Source: Atherinomorus stipes
Lineage: Eukaryota > Chordata > Actinopteri > Atheriniformes > Atherinidae
Length of the DNA stretch: 64,000 bases
Direction: 5' to 3'
NCBI GenBank assembly: GCA_023101725.1
Contig: JALJCO010003464.1
Location: 1-64,000, forward strand
The notes below the pieces were generated by a model, which searched no databases, was not told the origin of the DNA, and saw only the letters and a program-made list of their open reading frames with translations. Below, piece after piece: positions 13,114 through 25,704 of the stretch. The translations under genes were made by a program, and so were the position numbers. Every line of letters begins with the position of its first letter. Within the stretch, counting starts at the first letter, position 1.

Positions 13114-13507
13114 CCTTAGAAAAGAGGCATCTGGACCACACAGACACTTTCACATACTCATATGTGAGTACTCAGAGCTGTTGACTTTATTTCCTACATC
13201 TCTTGAACTTACTTTTTCAGCCACTGATATTTTTCAACTCTTTAATATTGCTGTTGCTTAGAATCCCTACTTCTGTCCCGACTGCCTTCTACTGTAGGTA
13301 CTCAATCACCACAATTTCTCATAGTTTAGTGACCAGTTTATCAGTCTGGATCTGGATATTCAATTTTAGGTGCCAACAACTTACTTATGATGTTCTGTGC
13401 AATCCATGCCTTCCTGAATCTCACTTCCTGCTGCTGCTGTACTCCAGGATCTCTTTGCAGAGCCTGTACCTGGGATCTTGTTTGCAACAGCCTTAAATGC
13501 TTTTTAT

Positions 13508-13961
13508 TAGGGCTGCACGATCCTGGGAAAAATGTGAATCACGATTTATTTATTTATTCATTTATGTATTTTTTGCTTAAAATTGAGATCACGATTCTCT
13601 GGCACAATTTTTTTTCCCAATAAATGTTTATTGCACAAATAAACTTTAACAAAACAAACAAAACAACCTATTCAAAAGGTAGTTCAAAATAAAGCATGTG
13701 TTTTGCACAAGAGCTTTGTTGGAGCACTTCTTTGGCAGATGCATAGTTGTAGTTCTTTACCATTGGTTACGGGGTGGGGAGGCAACGGCAGTGCTGCATT
13801 TGAGAGCGCTTGAAAAAAATCCAGGAAGAATAGAAGCTTTTGTTTGTGATGCAGCTCTTGATTAGCTCGTGATTACAAATGTTTCAGAATTGTTAAATGA
13901 GATCACATGTATATGTGAATCGAGATTGTGATTTTTTTTAATGATTAATTGTGCAGCCCTA
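13508..13961. mobile_element. hAT-like non-autonomous element with 8-bp duplication
   Basis: The 454-bp element starts TAGGGCTGCAC and ends GTGCAGCCCTA (perfect 11-bp terminal inverted repeats, imperfectly extended inward). It is flanked by identical CTTTTTAT 8-mers (13500-13507 and 13962-13969). An 8-bp duplication with TAGGG..CCCTA ends is typical of hAT transposons. It contains no transposase frame. Confidence 0.8.
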
Positions 13962-14454
13962 CTTTTTATTCAGTGTGTACTCTGGTGCTTCCATAATTAG
14001 TGTGCCCATTCCGACTTTCAGACCACCCTTTTCTTGACGTTGTTTTTAAATATTAGCCACTCTGTTGTCAGCAAAGGCTGTTGATGGACTTAACCTTCAA
14101 CGATGGCTTCTCCTTGCTGTTCTTTTCCTCATTAGATTTCTACTACTTGAGGTATGTGATTAACAGCTCATCAGTGGATGTCAACGTTCAGTATATTTTT
14201 GGATAATTGCTGTTTCATCCTGGATATTGATGACCAGCCCCTGGCGTCCCTCCTTCTGCTTAGTTTACAGACTTAAGGTGCTGGGTTTAGGCTGAAATCT
14301 TCCATACATTGTGAAGAGCCTTTGAAAAAACAAACACAATAAAACATACTTCTTAAGGCCATGCCAGCAGGGTGTCTAAAAACTAGCAAGGCACAGGGGG
14401 CTATGGCTTGGACTTTGTTCTTTCCATTCATCTTATATTCCTCAGGGCCTGTAG

Positions 14455-14670
14455 GGTAAATTTAGAGTGATCAATTAACCTAACATCACGTCTTTGGACG
14501 GTGGGAGGAAGCCGGAGTACCCACAGAGAACCCAGCGTACACGTGGTGAACACGCAAACTCCACACAGGAAGGCCACGAGAATTATTCGAGCTCCCTCCC
14601 CAGCTGGGACTCAAACCAGCAACCTTCTTACTGTGAGGCTGCAGTGCTAACCACCACGCCACCAAAAATG
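14455..14670 (-). repeat. tRNA-like SINE-type dispersed repeat, copy 2
   Basis: Ordered similarity to the 820-1048 part of copy 1: ATTTAGAGTGATCAATTAAC, GTGGGAGGAAGCCGGAGTA, CAAACTCCACACAGGAAGGCC (interrupted), and CTTCTTACTGTGAGGCTGC. The tRNA-like head, read on the minus strand, starts near 14668. It lies directly upstream of an L2-like LINE fragment but in the opposite orientation. Confidence 0.65.
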
Positions 14671-14736
14671 ACACTTCTCAGGTCTATCAAAATTAATGTT
14701 CTGATCAAGGGAAATAAATCTGTGAAATTAATACGT

Positions 14737-15703
14737 TAATTTTTAATGACTGGATGTGCCTCAACTTTTTTCAGCTGAAGAAAAACAAAACTGAGGTGAT
14801 TATTTTTGGAGCCAAGGAGAAACGACTGCAGGTCGTTGCAGAGCTTCAATCTATTCAACTAAAAACCACCAACCAGGCCAGAAATCTGGTTGAAGTGGTG
14901 GACTCAGACCCAAACTTTGAAAAACATATTAAGGCATTCACCAAATCAGCCGACTATCACCGGAAGAACATGTCAAAGATAAAAGATCTGATGTCTCAGG
15001 AAAATCTGGAAAAACTCATCCATGCATTCATCTTCAATTGGCTTGATTATTCTTACAGCGTCTTTACTGTCTACCTAAAAAATCAGTTAGACAGCTGCAG
15101 CTCATTCAGAACTCTGCTGCTCGAGTTCTCACAAAGACCACAAAGGTGGACCACATCAGTCCAGTTCTGAGGTCTTTATACTGGCCTGTCCGTCAGAGGA
15201 TAGACTTTGAAGCCAGATGCTGGTCTACAAAGCTCTGAATGGTTTAGACCAAAATACAACATCAGTGACCTCTTGACCGAGTATGAACCCACCAGACTCC
15301 TCAGGTCATCTGGATCCGGTCTTTTATCAGTTCCCAGAGTCAGAACCAGACATGGAGAAACTGTGTTCAGCTTCTATGCTCCACATTTCTGGAACAAACT
15401 CCCAGAAAGTCTCAGATCAGCTGAAACACTGTTTGTTTAAATCCTGGTTGAAGACCCACTCATTCCCAGCTGCATTTAAATAAAGTTTTATTCAGGAGTC
15501 CAAAACTGCAAAGCCTTTTTAGAAGCCCTTTTATTCTTCTTTTTAATGATCTCTTTGTTTTTCATTTTAAATTATGCTTTATTTTTACTTTTTATGCGTC
15601 TTGTCCTCTGCATCCCACTGTAATGCATTTAATGTTTTATGTAAAGCACTTTGAATTGCTGTGTACATGAAATCTGCGACACAAATAAATTTGCCTTGCC
15701 TAG
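14737..15703 (+). mobile_element. 5'-truncated L2-like LINE (RT C-terminus and 3' tail)
   Basis: From 14754 a frame encodes the end of a non-LTR reverse transcriptase: [34 protein letters not shown] and HAFIF.WLDY are family-typical. The reading continues after at least one frameshift near 15080-15180, and from 15207 encodes LLSVPRVRTRHGE and FYAPHFWNKLPESLR. The 3' UTR ends with TGTAAAGCACTTTGAATTGC and a TTGCCTTGCCT terminal short repeat, the hallmark of L2-type 3' ends. It is 5'-truncated, frameshifted and inactive. Confidence 0.85.
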
Positions 15704-16363
15704 ATATTTTGGTCCAGATTTGAAGTCTACAATATGTACTCTTTTTTTAATATTATTTTTTAAATGGTCAAAACTTGGGAATGTCCCCAAGAAGCTGTGG
15801 ATTTGCCTTTTATTTATAACCTACCACCAATCAGAAACTAAGTTCAACTTGTTGCAACGTTAGCGCTACCATTAAAGATAAATGTGCTACCTTGAACTCC
15901 AACGTGAGACACAAAACTGATAGTGGACATGAGTTGTGTAACGTGCACAAATTCCAGTTTGGGATGACTTCCTCCAGAGCTGGAAATCTCTCAGTAATCA
16001 CCTGCACTGATGGTGGGAAGATCGATCATAATACCCATACCAACATAGATATCTATTGATATTCGTGGGATAACACTGATACTTTAATGTACTGTAAGGC
16101 TTAAAATGGCCAACTTCATGAATGAGAAAAGTGATTTTTTTTGTGGATTCTTTGAAAGACGGAATCCACAATGGATACTTCTGAACTGACGTAGAAAGAT
16201 GAAAATGACAAATGTGATGCCAATGAACAGTTACAACACCTTGGTGTGTCACATGCCAACAATTAATGATGTAATAGAGCGCAGACAAACAAAAATATGG
16301 TGCAAATCACAAGCCCTGTCAATGCCTAGCTTGAAAGGATGAGGGTACACCATGAGATATTAA

Positions 16364-16528
16364 CCCCTTAATGTCTAATGTATCATATTTGATACAAATG
16401 CTTTAGGACTGTTGGCTCACTTTATAGTAAACACTTTGCTCAAACCTACTGTATTCAGTTTGATTTAGTTTAAATTTAAAAAAATAATAATTTTCTGCTC
16501 TTTATTTCTTGGGTCAGGCATTTAAGAG
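16364..16528. mobile_element. Short TTAA-flanked MITE
   Basis: A 165-bp element starts CCCCTTAATGTCT and ends with the inverted counterpart (GGCATTTAAGAG). It is flanked by TTAA on both sides (16360-16363, 16529-16532). It contains an internal palindrome TGTATCATATTTGATACA. A CC(C/Y)TTAA start plus TTAA duplication suggests a piggyBac derivative unrelated in sequence to the 3388 element. Confidence 0.55.
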
Positions 16529-17906
16529 TTAAAAAAAAAACACTGGACAAGATGCTGCAAAAAGAACAAATGGCAGCAGTGGTCAAGGTGAAAGAAGCAC
16601 ATTTCAATCATGACAGCATGGTAATTTATTCATTGATGTGATAGATGAGACGTGAGTGCAAGCTCCAGAAATGGATCTATGCCATCAACATTCGCAAAAA
16701 GTGCATGCATATGACTGAAACTAACCACAGATGGAAAAGCATTTACAGTCTTGAATGTAACTTCTACCCATTGCACCTATATGTGGACATGAGATGAAAA
16801 AATGAAAAATACTTTATAAAATAAAAAATTAAATAAAATTTACAAAAAACACTACAGATACAGAAGCATTGGGAAAATACCCTCCCATTGTGCATGGATC
16901 CCCAAAATGCTGAAAGAAATCACAGGAAACTTTCAGCATGCAGAGGTCATGAGATCCCCTGCCTGGAAACTACAAACATTTAATGCCAGTATAAACAGTC
17001 CAAATGGATTAATGTCAAGTCTACATTATAAATGCACATGGTCCTGTTGTGCTTGGAATGCCCTGCCGCAAGTGAACTTTTAACTTTGTTGTCAGTGTGG
17101 ACGCTGCAATGTGAACAGCAAGCAACAAACAGAAAAAATAAAAAATAAAAATTATACCCTGACCAGTCTGACTGCCTTCTCTGTAGCTGTAGAGCTTATG
17201 CTGAAAAAGAATTCAAAACCATCCAGAGCCACTGAGATAATATAGCAACCACACAAAAGAAATAGGCTCAGTGGAGAGCTGGGCAAACTTGCAAAACCAG
17301 ATATGGATGGTGGGTGGAGGCACACATGGACCGTTTTTTGTTTGTTTTGTTTTTGTTTTTTTTTTAATTCTGTTAGCTATTAAAAACACACTAGACTACT
17401 TTGTGACAGCATCTATGTAATTATCAAACTGCATTTTTCCATGCATAGGCTATGTCTGTACATGTGTGAGTATAATTTTAGCTGATTCTTTCTTTAATGC
17501 AATGCCTCTTGGCAATTTTGTATAGCCTGCCACATTTTCAATGAAAATACTGTTGTGCAATGAGCAGCAGTTGAATATGTTGGTTGTGCCCACGACAAAC
17601 TGGCCATACTTCCCTGCAAATGCATATTACCGGTGCACCTGTTCATGTTTAGAATCAGTAGGTGTGTGTACTGTACGTAATATTCTGCGTAACTGAACTG
17701 ATACTGAGAAGATCTTGTAATTAATATGATAAAGAGTCCTGCGAAAAACGTGCTTACCTTTAATCTACAATGTGAGGCACACTGGGTTAGTGGTCAAAGC
17801 GTGTTACGTAACATGTTCAAATTCCAGCTGTTTTTAGGACCTCCTCCGTCCGGAGTTGCTAAAGGGTGAACGCCTGCATCCCACAGAAGGGAACTCAGGA
17901 GCAAAG

Positions 17907-20900
17907 ATGAACTTCTTCCCGGACTTTTCCATCGAGACTTGGACATTAATAACGATTTGTGTCGCTCTCATAGTCTTGTGAGTAGCCTATTATATGATAC
18001 GTCGCTGGGTTTATTTGGGTTTTTTAAAGTTTGCTTCGGTGTCTTCGCTCTCTTATCTGTGGCGAGCTGCGACAGCAGAGTACAAATTCACTGGCCTGAG
18101 TAGTTTCACTCGTCTGTTATTGTTGCTTATGGAGAAATACTTGTATGTATCCAAGAAGCAATAGGAGAAGAAACTCATGTCATAAATGTAGGCCTATTTG
18201 TTGTTTTTTTTTTAAATCTATAAATGTACAATATAATGAATCTAAATGTAATTTGGTAGCTTTTTTAAAAAAAAAAAATCTGTTTTGGTTAGATTCACAA
18301 GTGCACATTTTTTGTTCTTATTTTGCTTGTAACTTTTTTTGTTTGTTTTTATTTTTTGTTTTTTCCAACGTCTACCAGATCATGACTATTACTGTAGTTG
18401 GACAGACTGTGAAAGAGCTTTGAAGTAAGAACATGAAACTTTGATTGATAGCCTCCTTTTGTTTAGAAATATGAAGAAGGCAAATCATTGAAATCACTGG
18501 AAACATTTCCCTCTAAGATCAATAAAGATCTTATGACACATCAGAATGCTTATACCGTGTAACTTTTGGCCACCATGGGCACTAAACCTGTAACTTGCGA
18601 CAGGCGCCACAACCATCTCAAAATTAAACAGTCTCAGTCTGTGTTTTGGAAAAGTGTTGCAGACCACTTTAAAAGGCTGATTTTTAAGTCATCAAGCCAT
18701 TAATCAAAGCGTTCCAGGTTACATGATCCAATGAGAGACGCCCGCTCCTGAGAAGTTACAATTTGAGAATGGCAGCCCCCTCGGAGCAACGACATGCGTC
18801 AAGTATCTATATTGACCACATCAGCTGTAGTTACTTATATAGATAATAATTTTAGAATATAATGTATCATAATATTTGGCTAACATTGGGTTCAAAAGTT
18901 ACACGGTACCACTTTAAAGTTAGTGGTTTATTTTCATGGGCCTTGACAAGCATTTCTTCATGGTGGTGTTTCTGCTTATGTTAGGAAAGTGGCAATGCTC
19001 CATTTGTAAACAGGACTAATACATGAGTGAAAATAGTTCATTCAAAGCTACACTTTACACTTTATTCAGGTATGTGCAACTCCACTTCCAAAAGGTTTGT
19101 GTGTAAAAAGTAAATAAAAACATATGCAATCATTTACAAATCTGTAAAATTTCTGAAAAATATTCTCCCAACAGGAAGCACGGTTGATTGAACCATCTAC
19201 AAAAGTACTCTGTCTTATGACTTCAGCTTAATACGAACAAGTTTATGACATTTGCAAATCACTTCTGGTTTTTTAAAGATATATATTTCATAGATTATTC
19301 AAACTTTGTGGAAGATACTTTTGTCAGGGTTTTTTCCCACCTGTCCAGCATCATTGTAAGCAGAAAGGTGATGTGGCTGCTGCGCTGTGGCAAACAAATT
19401 TGCTTTGCCAAGAGGAGTTTCGTGGATATAAGGCCCCTGTTGATTTTTTTTATTTGTAGTTAGTACAAGGTTGAACACTGGACTGTTAATTCATAACCAT
19501 TAGTTACATTTGCTGAATTGGTGCTTACATAATAGAGACTGATTTGTCAGGCAGTTGTGAGACAGCTACGTAAGATCTAGGCCTACTGCTGTAAAAGGCT
19601 ATATTTTATTCAAATTGCCCACTGATACCTGGCTTAATTCTCTAAAACACAGCTAGATTGGTTGTAGATGAAGTTAGGGAATGCATACTGTAGCTGTAAA
19701 ATAAAGTGGAATGAAATAAAAAAAATGAGGTACATGGCTGTAAGATTTTCCCAGGTTTGTCCTTTTATCAGTGCATGACTTAATGTTTAGACCACTGTTT
19801 ATTATTACTGCTCAGACGAATCAATGTAAAACAGTAAAAAAAAAAAACAACAACAAAAAAAACAGTGCCTCTGATAGAAAAACACAACAGTGTATGAATG
19901 TCAAAGTGGACTTAATGTTGTAGTTTAACATCAATGATAATAATTCTAGGCCTGATGTTTCAAGACAAAAATAACTTGCATATGTCTTTTGTCAAAAAGC
20001 ATCTTTCAAATTTTCTGTACACTTATAAAAGTACACTACAAATAGGCTAATAATGGGGGAAAGTAATACAAAGGCAAAGCTTGAAAGGAATAAAGCCCTG
20101 GGGATTGAAACAACAGAGGAGATGGAAGATAAAATGTGTTGCTCTCACAGGGTCACTGGATTCAGTTTCTCATCCTGTTTTTATCTCTCAGGTATGGATA
20201 TGCTCCATATGGTTTTTTCAAGAAGCTAGGCATCCCTGGACCCACACCTTTACCCTTCATTGGGACATTTTTGGAGCTGAGACATGTGAGCCACATCTGC
20301 CTTCAATGATTGGTACAATGATGCATATCCATGAATCCATTTTCATGCGTACATTATTTTACTCCCAAGGGCGTCCACATCTTTGACACTAGGTGCTACC
20401 AGAAGTATGGAAAGGTGTGGGGGTAAGTGTTTGAGATTAAGGACAGAATATTCATGCCTTACCATAACTATACAGTCAACTATGTCTGCCATTGCACTTC
20501 AAGGACATACGACGGCAGACTACCTGTACTGGCTGTGATGGACACAGCGGTGATCAAAACAGTCTTGGTTAAGGAGTGTTATTCAATGTTCACTAACAGA
20601 CGGGTAAAGATGATTTCTTTAGTTAATACCTATAAATTATGGAAGAACACTATTAATGAATATGTTCATGCGTGTGTGTGACTGAATGGTGCAGGATTTT
20701 GGCCTTAATGGACCATTGCGTGAAGCTGTAACAGTAGTAGAAGATGATGAATGGAGGAGGATTCGCAGCATTCTGTCTCCAGCATTCACAAGTGGGCGAT
20801 TAAAAGAGGTGATATAGCACATTAGTCACAGCTTAATCTTTAACCAGTTGTAAATATTGAAGAATTTGGTGTCTTCTTTATTTTTTCACAGATGTACGCA

Positions 20901-23713
20901 ATCATGTTGAAGCACTCGAGCAATCTGATTAAAAGTCTGCACAAGAAAGCTGAGGCAGATGAAGTCATTGAAGTTAAAGAGTGAGTTATCTCTTTTGTTC
21001 CTGTTATCTGCAGTTCTGTTGGCGACACTGGGAGTCGCTGTAGTTTCAGCTATGGTTTACAGGAGTATATGTGTGCAGCAGAAGAAGACTGACACAGAGA
21101 AAGTCGGAGTTTGGGCATGGTTGCTATGGCCTTTTCGAGCAGTTCCTAACCCAAATAAAAGTTATTAAAAAGCTGATGAGTCAGTGAGCTTCATGACAGT
21201 TCCCTTCCTGTTCTCATTTAATGGTCGTCTTCCAGTCAGTTGGAATAACATATTCCCCATTTTTACAGGGTATTTGGACCATACAGTATGGATGTTGTGA
21301 CAAGCACCTCCTTCAGTGTTGACATTGATTCCATCAACCATCCTGCGGATCCTTTTGTGGAAAATATAAAGAAAATGGTCTCAATTAGCTTCTTAGATCC
21401 TTTGATTCTGCTTACAGGTATTTCAGACATCAGGCTACAACCTGAAATGGACCGTAATGATTGTTTTGCACGTTGAATGTTAAACTAACTTTAATGTTTT
21501 TCATTTCAGCTCTGTTTCCAGCCTTGGAACCAGTTCTTGACAAGATGGATGTGTCATTTTTCCCCAGAGATGTGTTTAATTTCTTCTACTCATTTCTGAA
21601 AAGAATCAAATCAGAACGGGATCAGAATGAAAACAACGTAATTCAGTGTATTAACAAAAAGCTCAGTCAGTTTGTTTGCAGAGTTGGTTGTAAATTTCAT
21701 TTGGAAATGACTATTTTTCTCTTCTTTTTTCCTTTTTTTGAAGAACCGAGTGGACTTCATGCAGATGATGGTGGACTCTCAAAAATCAGACAAAGAAGGT
21801 AAAACTACTAAAGCAGATGAAACCAGTCGGAGAAGTTAAGGTTGAAAGTTCACTCTGTATAAGCTGAAAGAATATGACAGCAAGTATATGTCTTTTTCAT
21901 TCTTTCTAAATTTATAAAAAGTTTATAGAAACATTCAGAGAATTTTATAATGTGCATGATTCTACATTTTTGTCCCACTAAGTAAAAGTGGCATTTGTTA
22001 GACTAGTATGTACTGTATATGTTTAAATGTGATGTCACATGAATAGCTGTTTGGGGCAGGGATGCACGATAATAATCAGGCCAATAACAGGAAAATATGA
22101 CATCATTCCGATAAGTCTGATATCATGAGGATTTACCCCGATAACATATGTCCCATAAAGTTGGAATTTTTAAGATCGGACATGCAGAAGTTGAAAATTC
22201 CACTTTTAAGCTTTTCTCACTGAGCTTTTACGATTGGGGAAAGAAAGCTGCTTCTTCACATGGAGGCCCCAAGCTGCTTCCAAACCGCTTTTCCCATCTT
22301 ATTTTTACGCGAACTACCACGTACAGTTGGAATTTTTGATTTGGCATAATTAGGTGTGCATGTGTGTTATCGGTATTGGTTGTTAGTATCGGCCTTTAGG
22401 AGCTGAAATTTTATCGGTTTTAAAAAATTGTTATCATGCACCCCTAGTTTGGGGTCATCAGTATTCAACTACTGACGATGAAACAAGCTGCAGGTTAAAG
22501 TAATGCAGGACTGTCGGTGCATTTTTACTCATCCTGGATGTTTTAATGCTCCTGAACCTTGTGAACTAAAAAATATGGACAACTGAGCCAATGATTTAAG
22601 AAAACCTTTTAACATGTTCCATGACTTTTTGGACCAAACTATTACATGTTGAACCTTTTCAAACACTAAGTTTACGATCAGTGTGCAGCTGTTATCTTCA
22701 TAGTTATGTTTATTGCGAGGTGTGTTTTATATTGCAGGGCTGACTGATTCTGAGATTCTTGCCCAGGCCATGACATATATATTTGCTGGTTATGAAACCA
22801 GTAGCAGCACCCTGTGCTTTTTAGCCTACAACCTGGCAACCAACCCTCAAGTCCAAGAGACCCTGCAACAGGAGATTGATGAAACCTTCCCAGATAAAGT
22901 TACTCTCACTCTCTTTCTTTCTTAATTAGAAATAAGTGTTTTTTGTTTGCTTTTTTACACACCTGGTTCCGTGCCACCTTCTAACACTGTTACTCTACAT
23001 TTACCACCAGTGTCAGCCGGGTTACAACGCCCTGATGCAGATGGAATACCTGGACATGGTGATGAATGAATCACAAAGGCTGTACCCTATTGGTAATCGA
23101 CTGGAGAGAGTAGCTAAGTCTTCTGTTGAGATCAACGGTTTGACCATCCCGAAGGGAACTGTCGTCATGGTGCCTGTTTATACTCTCCATCGTGACCCTA
23201 CTCTGTGGTCTGAACCTGATGCTTTCAAACCGGAGAGGTGATAAATTGAACTGATAGCAGGTCATTAGATTCTACCTCAGACTTTGACTTTTGTCAATTA
23301 ACTTCATCTGCTTCCTTCTACTTTTTATAGGTTCAGCAAGGAGAACAAAGACAGCATAGATCCTTATGCTTTTCTACCCTTTGGAGCAGGCCCAAGGAAC
23401 TGTATTGGCATGCGGTTTGCTGTCTTGATGATGAAGCTGGCAATGGTGGAGATCCTTCAGAACTTCAGCTTTGTCACTTGCAAAGAGACAGAGGTGAGGA
23501 TACATTCTGTATGTCAAGTCTTAAAGTAGTGGTAAAAAAGTTAAGATGTTCAGCTGACAGTAGGTATACGAAATGGCATGGTCTTTTTGTGACTGATATT
23601 TTGTGTATTTATAGATTCCAGTGGAGCTGGCAGCTGATGGATTTACTAAACCCAAAAATCCCATCAAGCTGAAGCTCATACCCAGAACAACGACAGATTC
23701 TCCCACAAACTAA
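17907..23713 (+). CDS. cyp3: Cytochrome P450 family 3 (CYP3A-like) monooxygenase, complete
   Basis: ER-anchored haem monooxygenase that oxidises steroids, bile acids and xenobiotics with electrons from P450 reductase. Thirteen exons: 17907-17977, 20192-20285, 20370-20422, 20504-20603, 20695-20808, 20892-20980, 21269-21417, 21510-21637, 21744-21798, 22738-22898, 23011-23237, 23331-23493, 23615-23713. Phases add to 501 codons (500 aa), and 13 exons is the usual CYP3 number. Visible motifs are an N-terminal hydrophobic anchor (about 10-24), proline-rich hinge [11 protein letters not shown]-helix AGYETSS (Thr305), ExxR (Glu358-Arg361), PERF (412-415) and haem loop [10 protein letters not shown] with ligand Cys438. 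Nothing is broken. The loop at the exon 9/10 junction is several residues shorter than in mammalian CYP3A. Subfamily (3A versus fish 3B/3C/3D) is not resolved. Introns 1 and 9 carry MITEs. A polyadenylation signal lies at 24264. Confidence 0.95.
18553..18908. mobile_element. MITE in P450 intron 1
   Basis: The 356-bp element has perfect 16-bp terminal inverted repeats: TACCGTGTAACTTTTG at the left and its complement at the right. The outer TA may be the duplicated target, which would fit a Tc1/mariner-type source. No longer duplication is visible. No coding content. Confidence 0.6.
22057..22446. mobile_element. hAT-like non-autonomous element in P450 intron 9
   Basis: The 390-bp element begins CAGGGATGCACGATAAT and ends with the inverted counterpart (ATCATGCACCCCTA). 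It is flanked by the identical 8-mer GTTTGGGG (22049-22056, 22447-22454). The interior is rich in ATCGG/CCGAT words. The 8-bp duplication and ends indicate hAT. The element is not closely similar to the 13508-13961 element inside, but both share a GGGNTGCAC terminus. Confidence 0.8.
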
Positions 23714-25234
23714 CTCAAGTTAATCACAATGTGGATACTTTCCCTTTTATCTACTCAATATCATTATTGTTATCTTATGAAAAATGATGCTGTAAATTAT
23801 ACTCCAGTTAAACTATATACTTACTGCCTGACGACAAAATATTTCGAATCACCAAATTTATCTTAAATCTTGTTGGAGTGCACATAAATTTAGAAGCTTT
23901 TATTCTTTTGAAATTTATAAAATTGCACAGATCAATACGGCAAAACACTCATGAAACAATCTTGGAAAAGATAGTCACAGTAAGAACGTTTCTCGTGTTG
24001 CAGCATTTTACTGAGAACATCACCTTATCAAATTACTTGTAAATAATACCTTGTCTTTTCTATTTACTGACACACTTTTAAAATTTCTTAAGATTTTAAA
24101 TTTTAAGAAATCTTTATAAAAACAAATTTGCTGCTGTATGTATTCATGACTGTACTTTCCCTTGTGTGGATGGGACACTGTTTTGGTTTAACTTTTCTCT
24201 TGTTATCTTACAAGGTTTACTGGGTAAAAATCTATGTAAATCTATGAATCTGTATGTTTCAAAAATAAAATGAACATATCAAACAAAAAAAGATTGATTT
24301 GATCAATAAGAAGGATCTTTTCTGTGTAGATTAATACAAATTATTCATTTTTTTATAGTTTGCAGTATCTTGTAAAACAGAGTCCATCACCAGTACCAAA
24401 AATGTTTGCAGCATACAATGTAACTGTAGCTCAACCTGCTCATCATCCTCAGGTGAATAAACGAATTTCATAAATAAACCTGTGGATTTTCTTTCTTCCT
24501 TTTTCATCATTTCATGATTCACATTTGGGTCCACTTTGTGCATGTCAAAACTCATGCTTAGTGGCATGTAAACCCTCTTATTATGAATAAACCTGTACTT
24601 AAATTGGAATCTGATTAGCAAGATATGTGTCAGATTTAACAGATTTTTGCCTACATCCTTGATCCTAATGAATATTTGAAAGGATGATTCTTAGAATAAG
24701 AAAAAAACAAGAATGTGATTTCACCTTTCTTGAGTGAGGTTCTGTTTTGGAACTACCTCTACTGTCTTATGTTTACTTTCTGTAGATCATATTACAAAAC
24801 CATCTCACTTGTCCAGTTGGTGTCCTTTGCATTATAACTGGGATGGTATAAACAGGTGGCAGAGGAACAAAAGAAGATGAGGTGCACAGAATCAGGCTGT
24901 AGAATGCATAGCCTCTCTGTTACATGACAAAACCAGCCCTCTTCTCATTCTGACAGGTGTAAGGAGACACTGCACTCCGAGGCACAGATAAAAACGTTTC
25001 CTCTAAAGACTCGTAGACAATTGTGCTGCACAAGTATGAGGATCCTCCTCTGGTGGAGGGCAAACTGACTTGTGATACTGTTATTTGGCCATCAAGGGGA
25101 GTTGAAACTCCACTAAACACAGCTGAGGTTCTTCTAACAACTAAAAGATATAGGGAGGGTTTCTTCACTATGATGGTACGTGTTATCGAGGTAAATTTAC
25201 GAATTTTCCTTGAGGAAGGAAAATATTAAGACAC
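23714..25234 (+). other. P450 3' UTR and intergenic DNA
   Basis: The 3' UTR runs from the TAA to about 24290, ending after the AATAAA at 24264-24269. From there to 25234 I see no conserved coding sequence or bounded element. Confidence 0.6.
24264..24269 (+). promoter_or_regulatory. Polyadenylation signal of the P450 gene
   Basis: Canonical AATAAA about 550 bases after the stop codon, the clearest match in the 3' region. Confidence 0.6.
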
Positions 25235-25355
<121 letters not shown>

Positions 25356-25499
25356 ATACTTCCTTTGTTGTTTTCTCGAGTAGAGAACGGCGGCACTCTT
25401 CTCCACTTCCAACTTTAAGACTGATTATTTGAACCAATTAAACATTATCTTCGAGAAAAGACTTAAATAATTCGTTTCAATGCTCGGGAGCGGGCACAT

Positions 25500-25704
25500 G
25501 TAACGTTGGACGTCCGAAACAAAGAGGTTTAACCCGTCGGGTGGGGGAACGCCCTTATCCCCGCCCTCAGCGACAAATCCCCCAGTCATTGGTCAGATTG
25601 CTGCACTACGCCTCTTTGATTGGCTGCGGGCTTCGTCATTGAGCGTCTGTTGTTCACGCTCGCCCGAGAGCAGGAGCGCTTGTGACAGTGGAGTGCTTTG
25701 ATTC
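25500..25704 (+). promoter_or_regulatory. cttnbp2nl: CpG-rich CCAAT-type promoter of cttnbp2nl
   Basis: This is the most CpG-dense stretch of its neighbourhood. It holds a GC-box-like CCCCGCCC (25558-25565) and two ATTGG motifs, i.e. inverted CCAAT boxes (25588-25592 and 25619-25623), 31 bases apart. No TATA box is evident. A 5' exon with a good donor follows. This layout is typical of a TATA-less housekeeping promoter using NF-Y sites. The start site is inferred, near 25640-25690. Confidence 0.6.

Larger units (their letters stand above)
1..17906. other. Gene-free, repeat-rich stretch upstream of the P450 gene
   Basis: I found no stretch here with a recognisable conserved protein apart from retrotransposon fragments. 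Open frames are short and lack family signatures. The region is AT-rich and carries SINE-like copies, LINE fragments, several terminal-inverted-repeat elements (listed separately), homopolymer runs (G near 3206-3222 and 9620-9632, C near 11960-11974) and a CT microsatellite at 13080-13110. Scattered good splice-site pairs exist, for example around 3025-3052, so non-coding transcripts cannot be excluded. Stretches not covered by the separate entries (for example 7000-11200 and 16600-17900) show nothing I can name. Confidence 0.6.
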
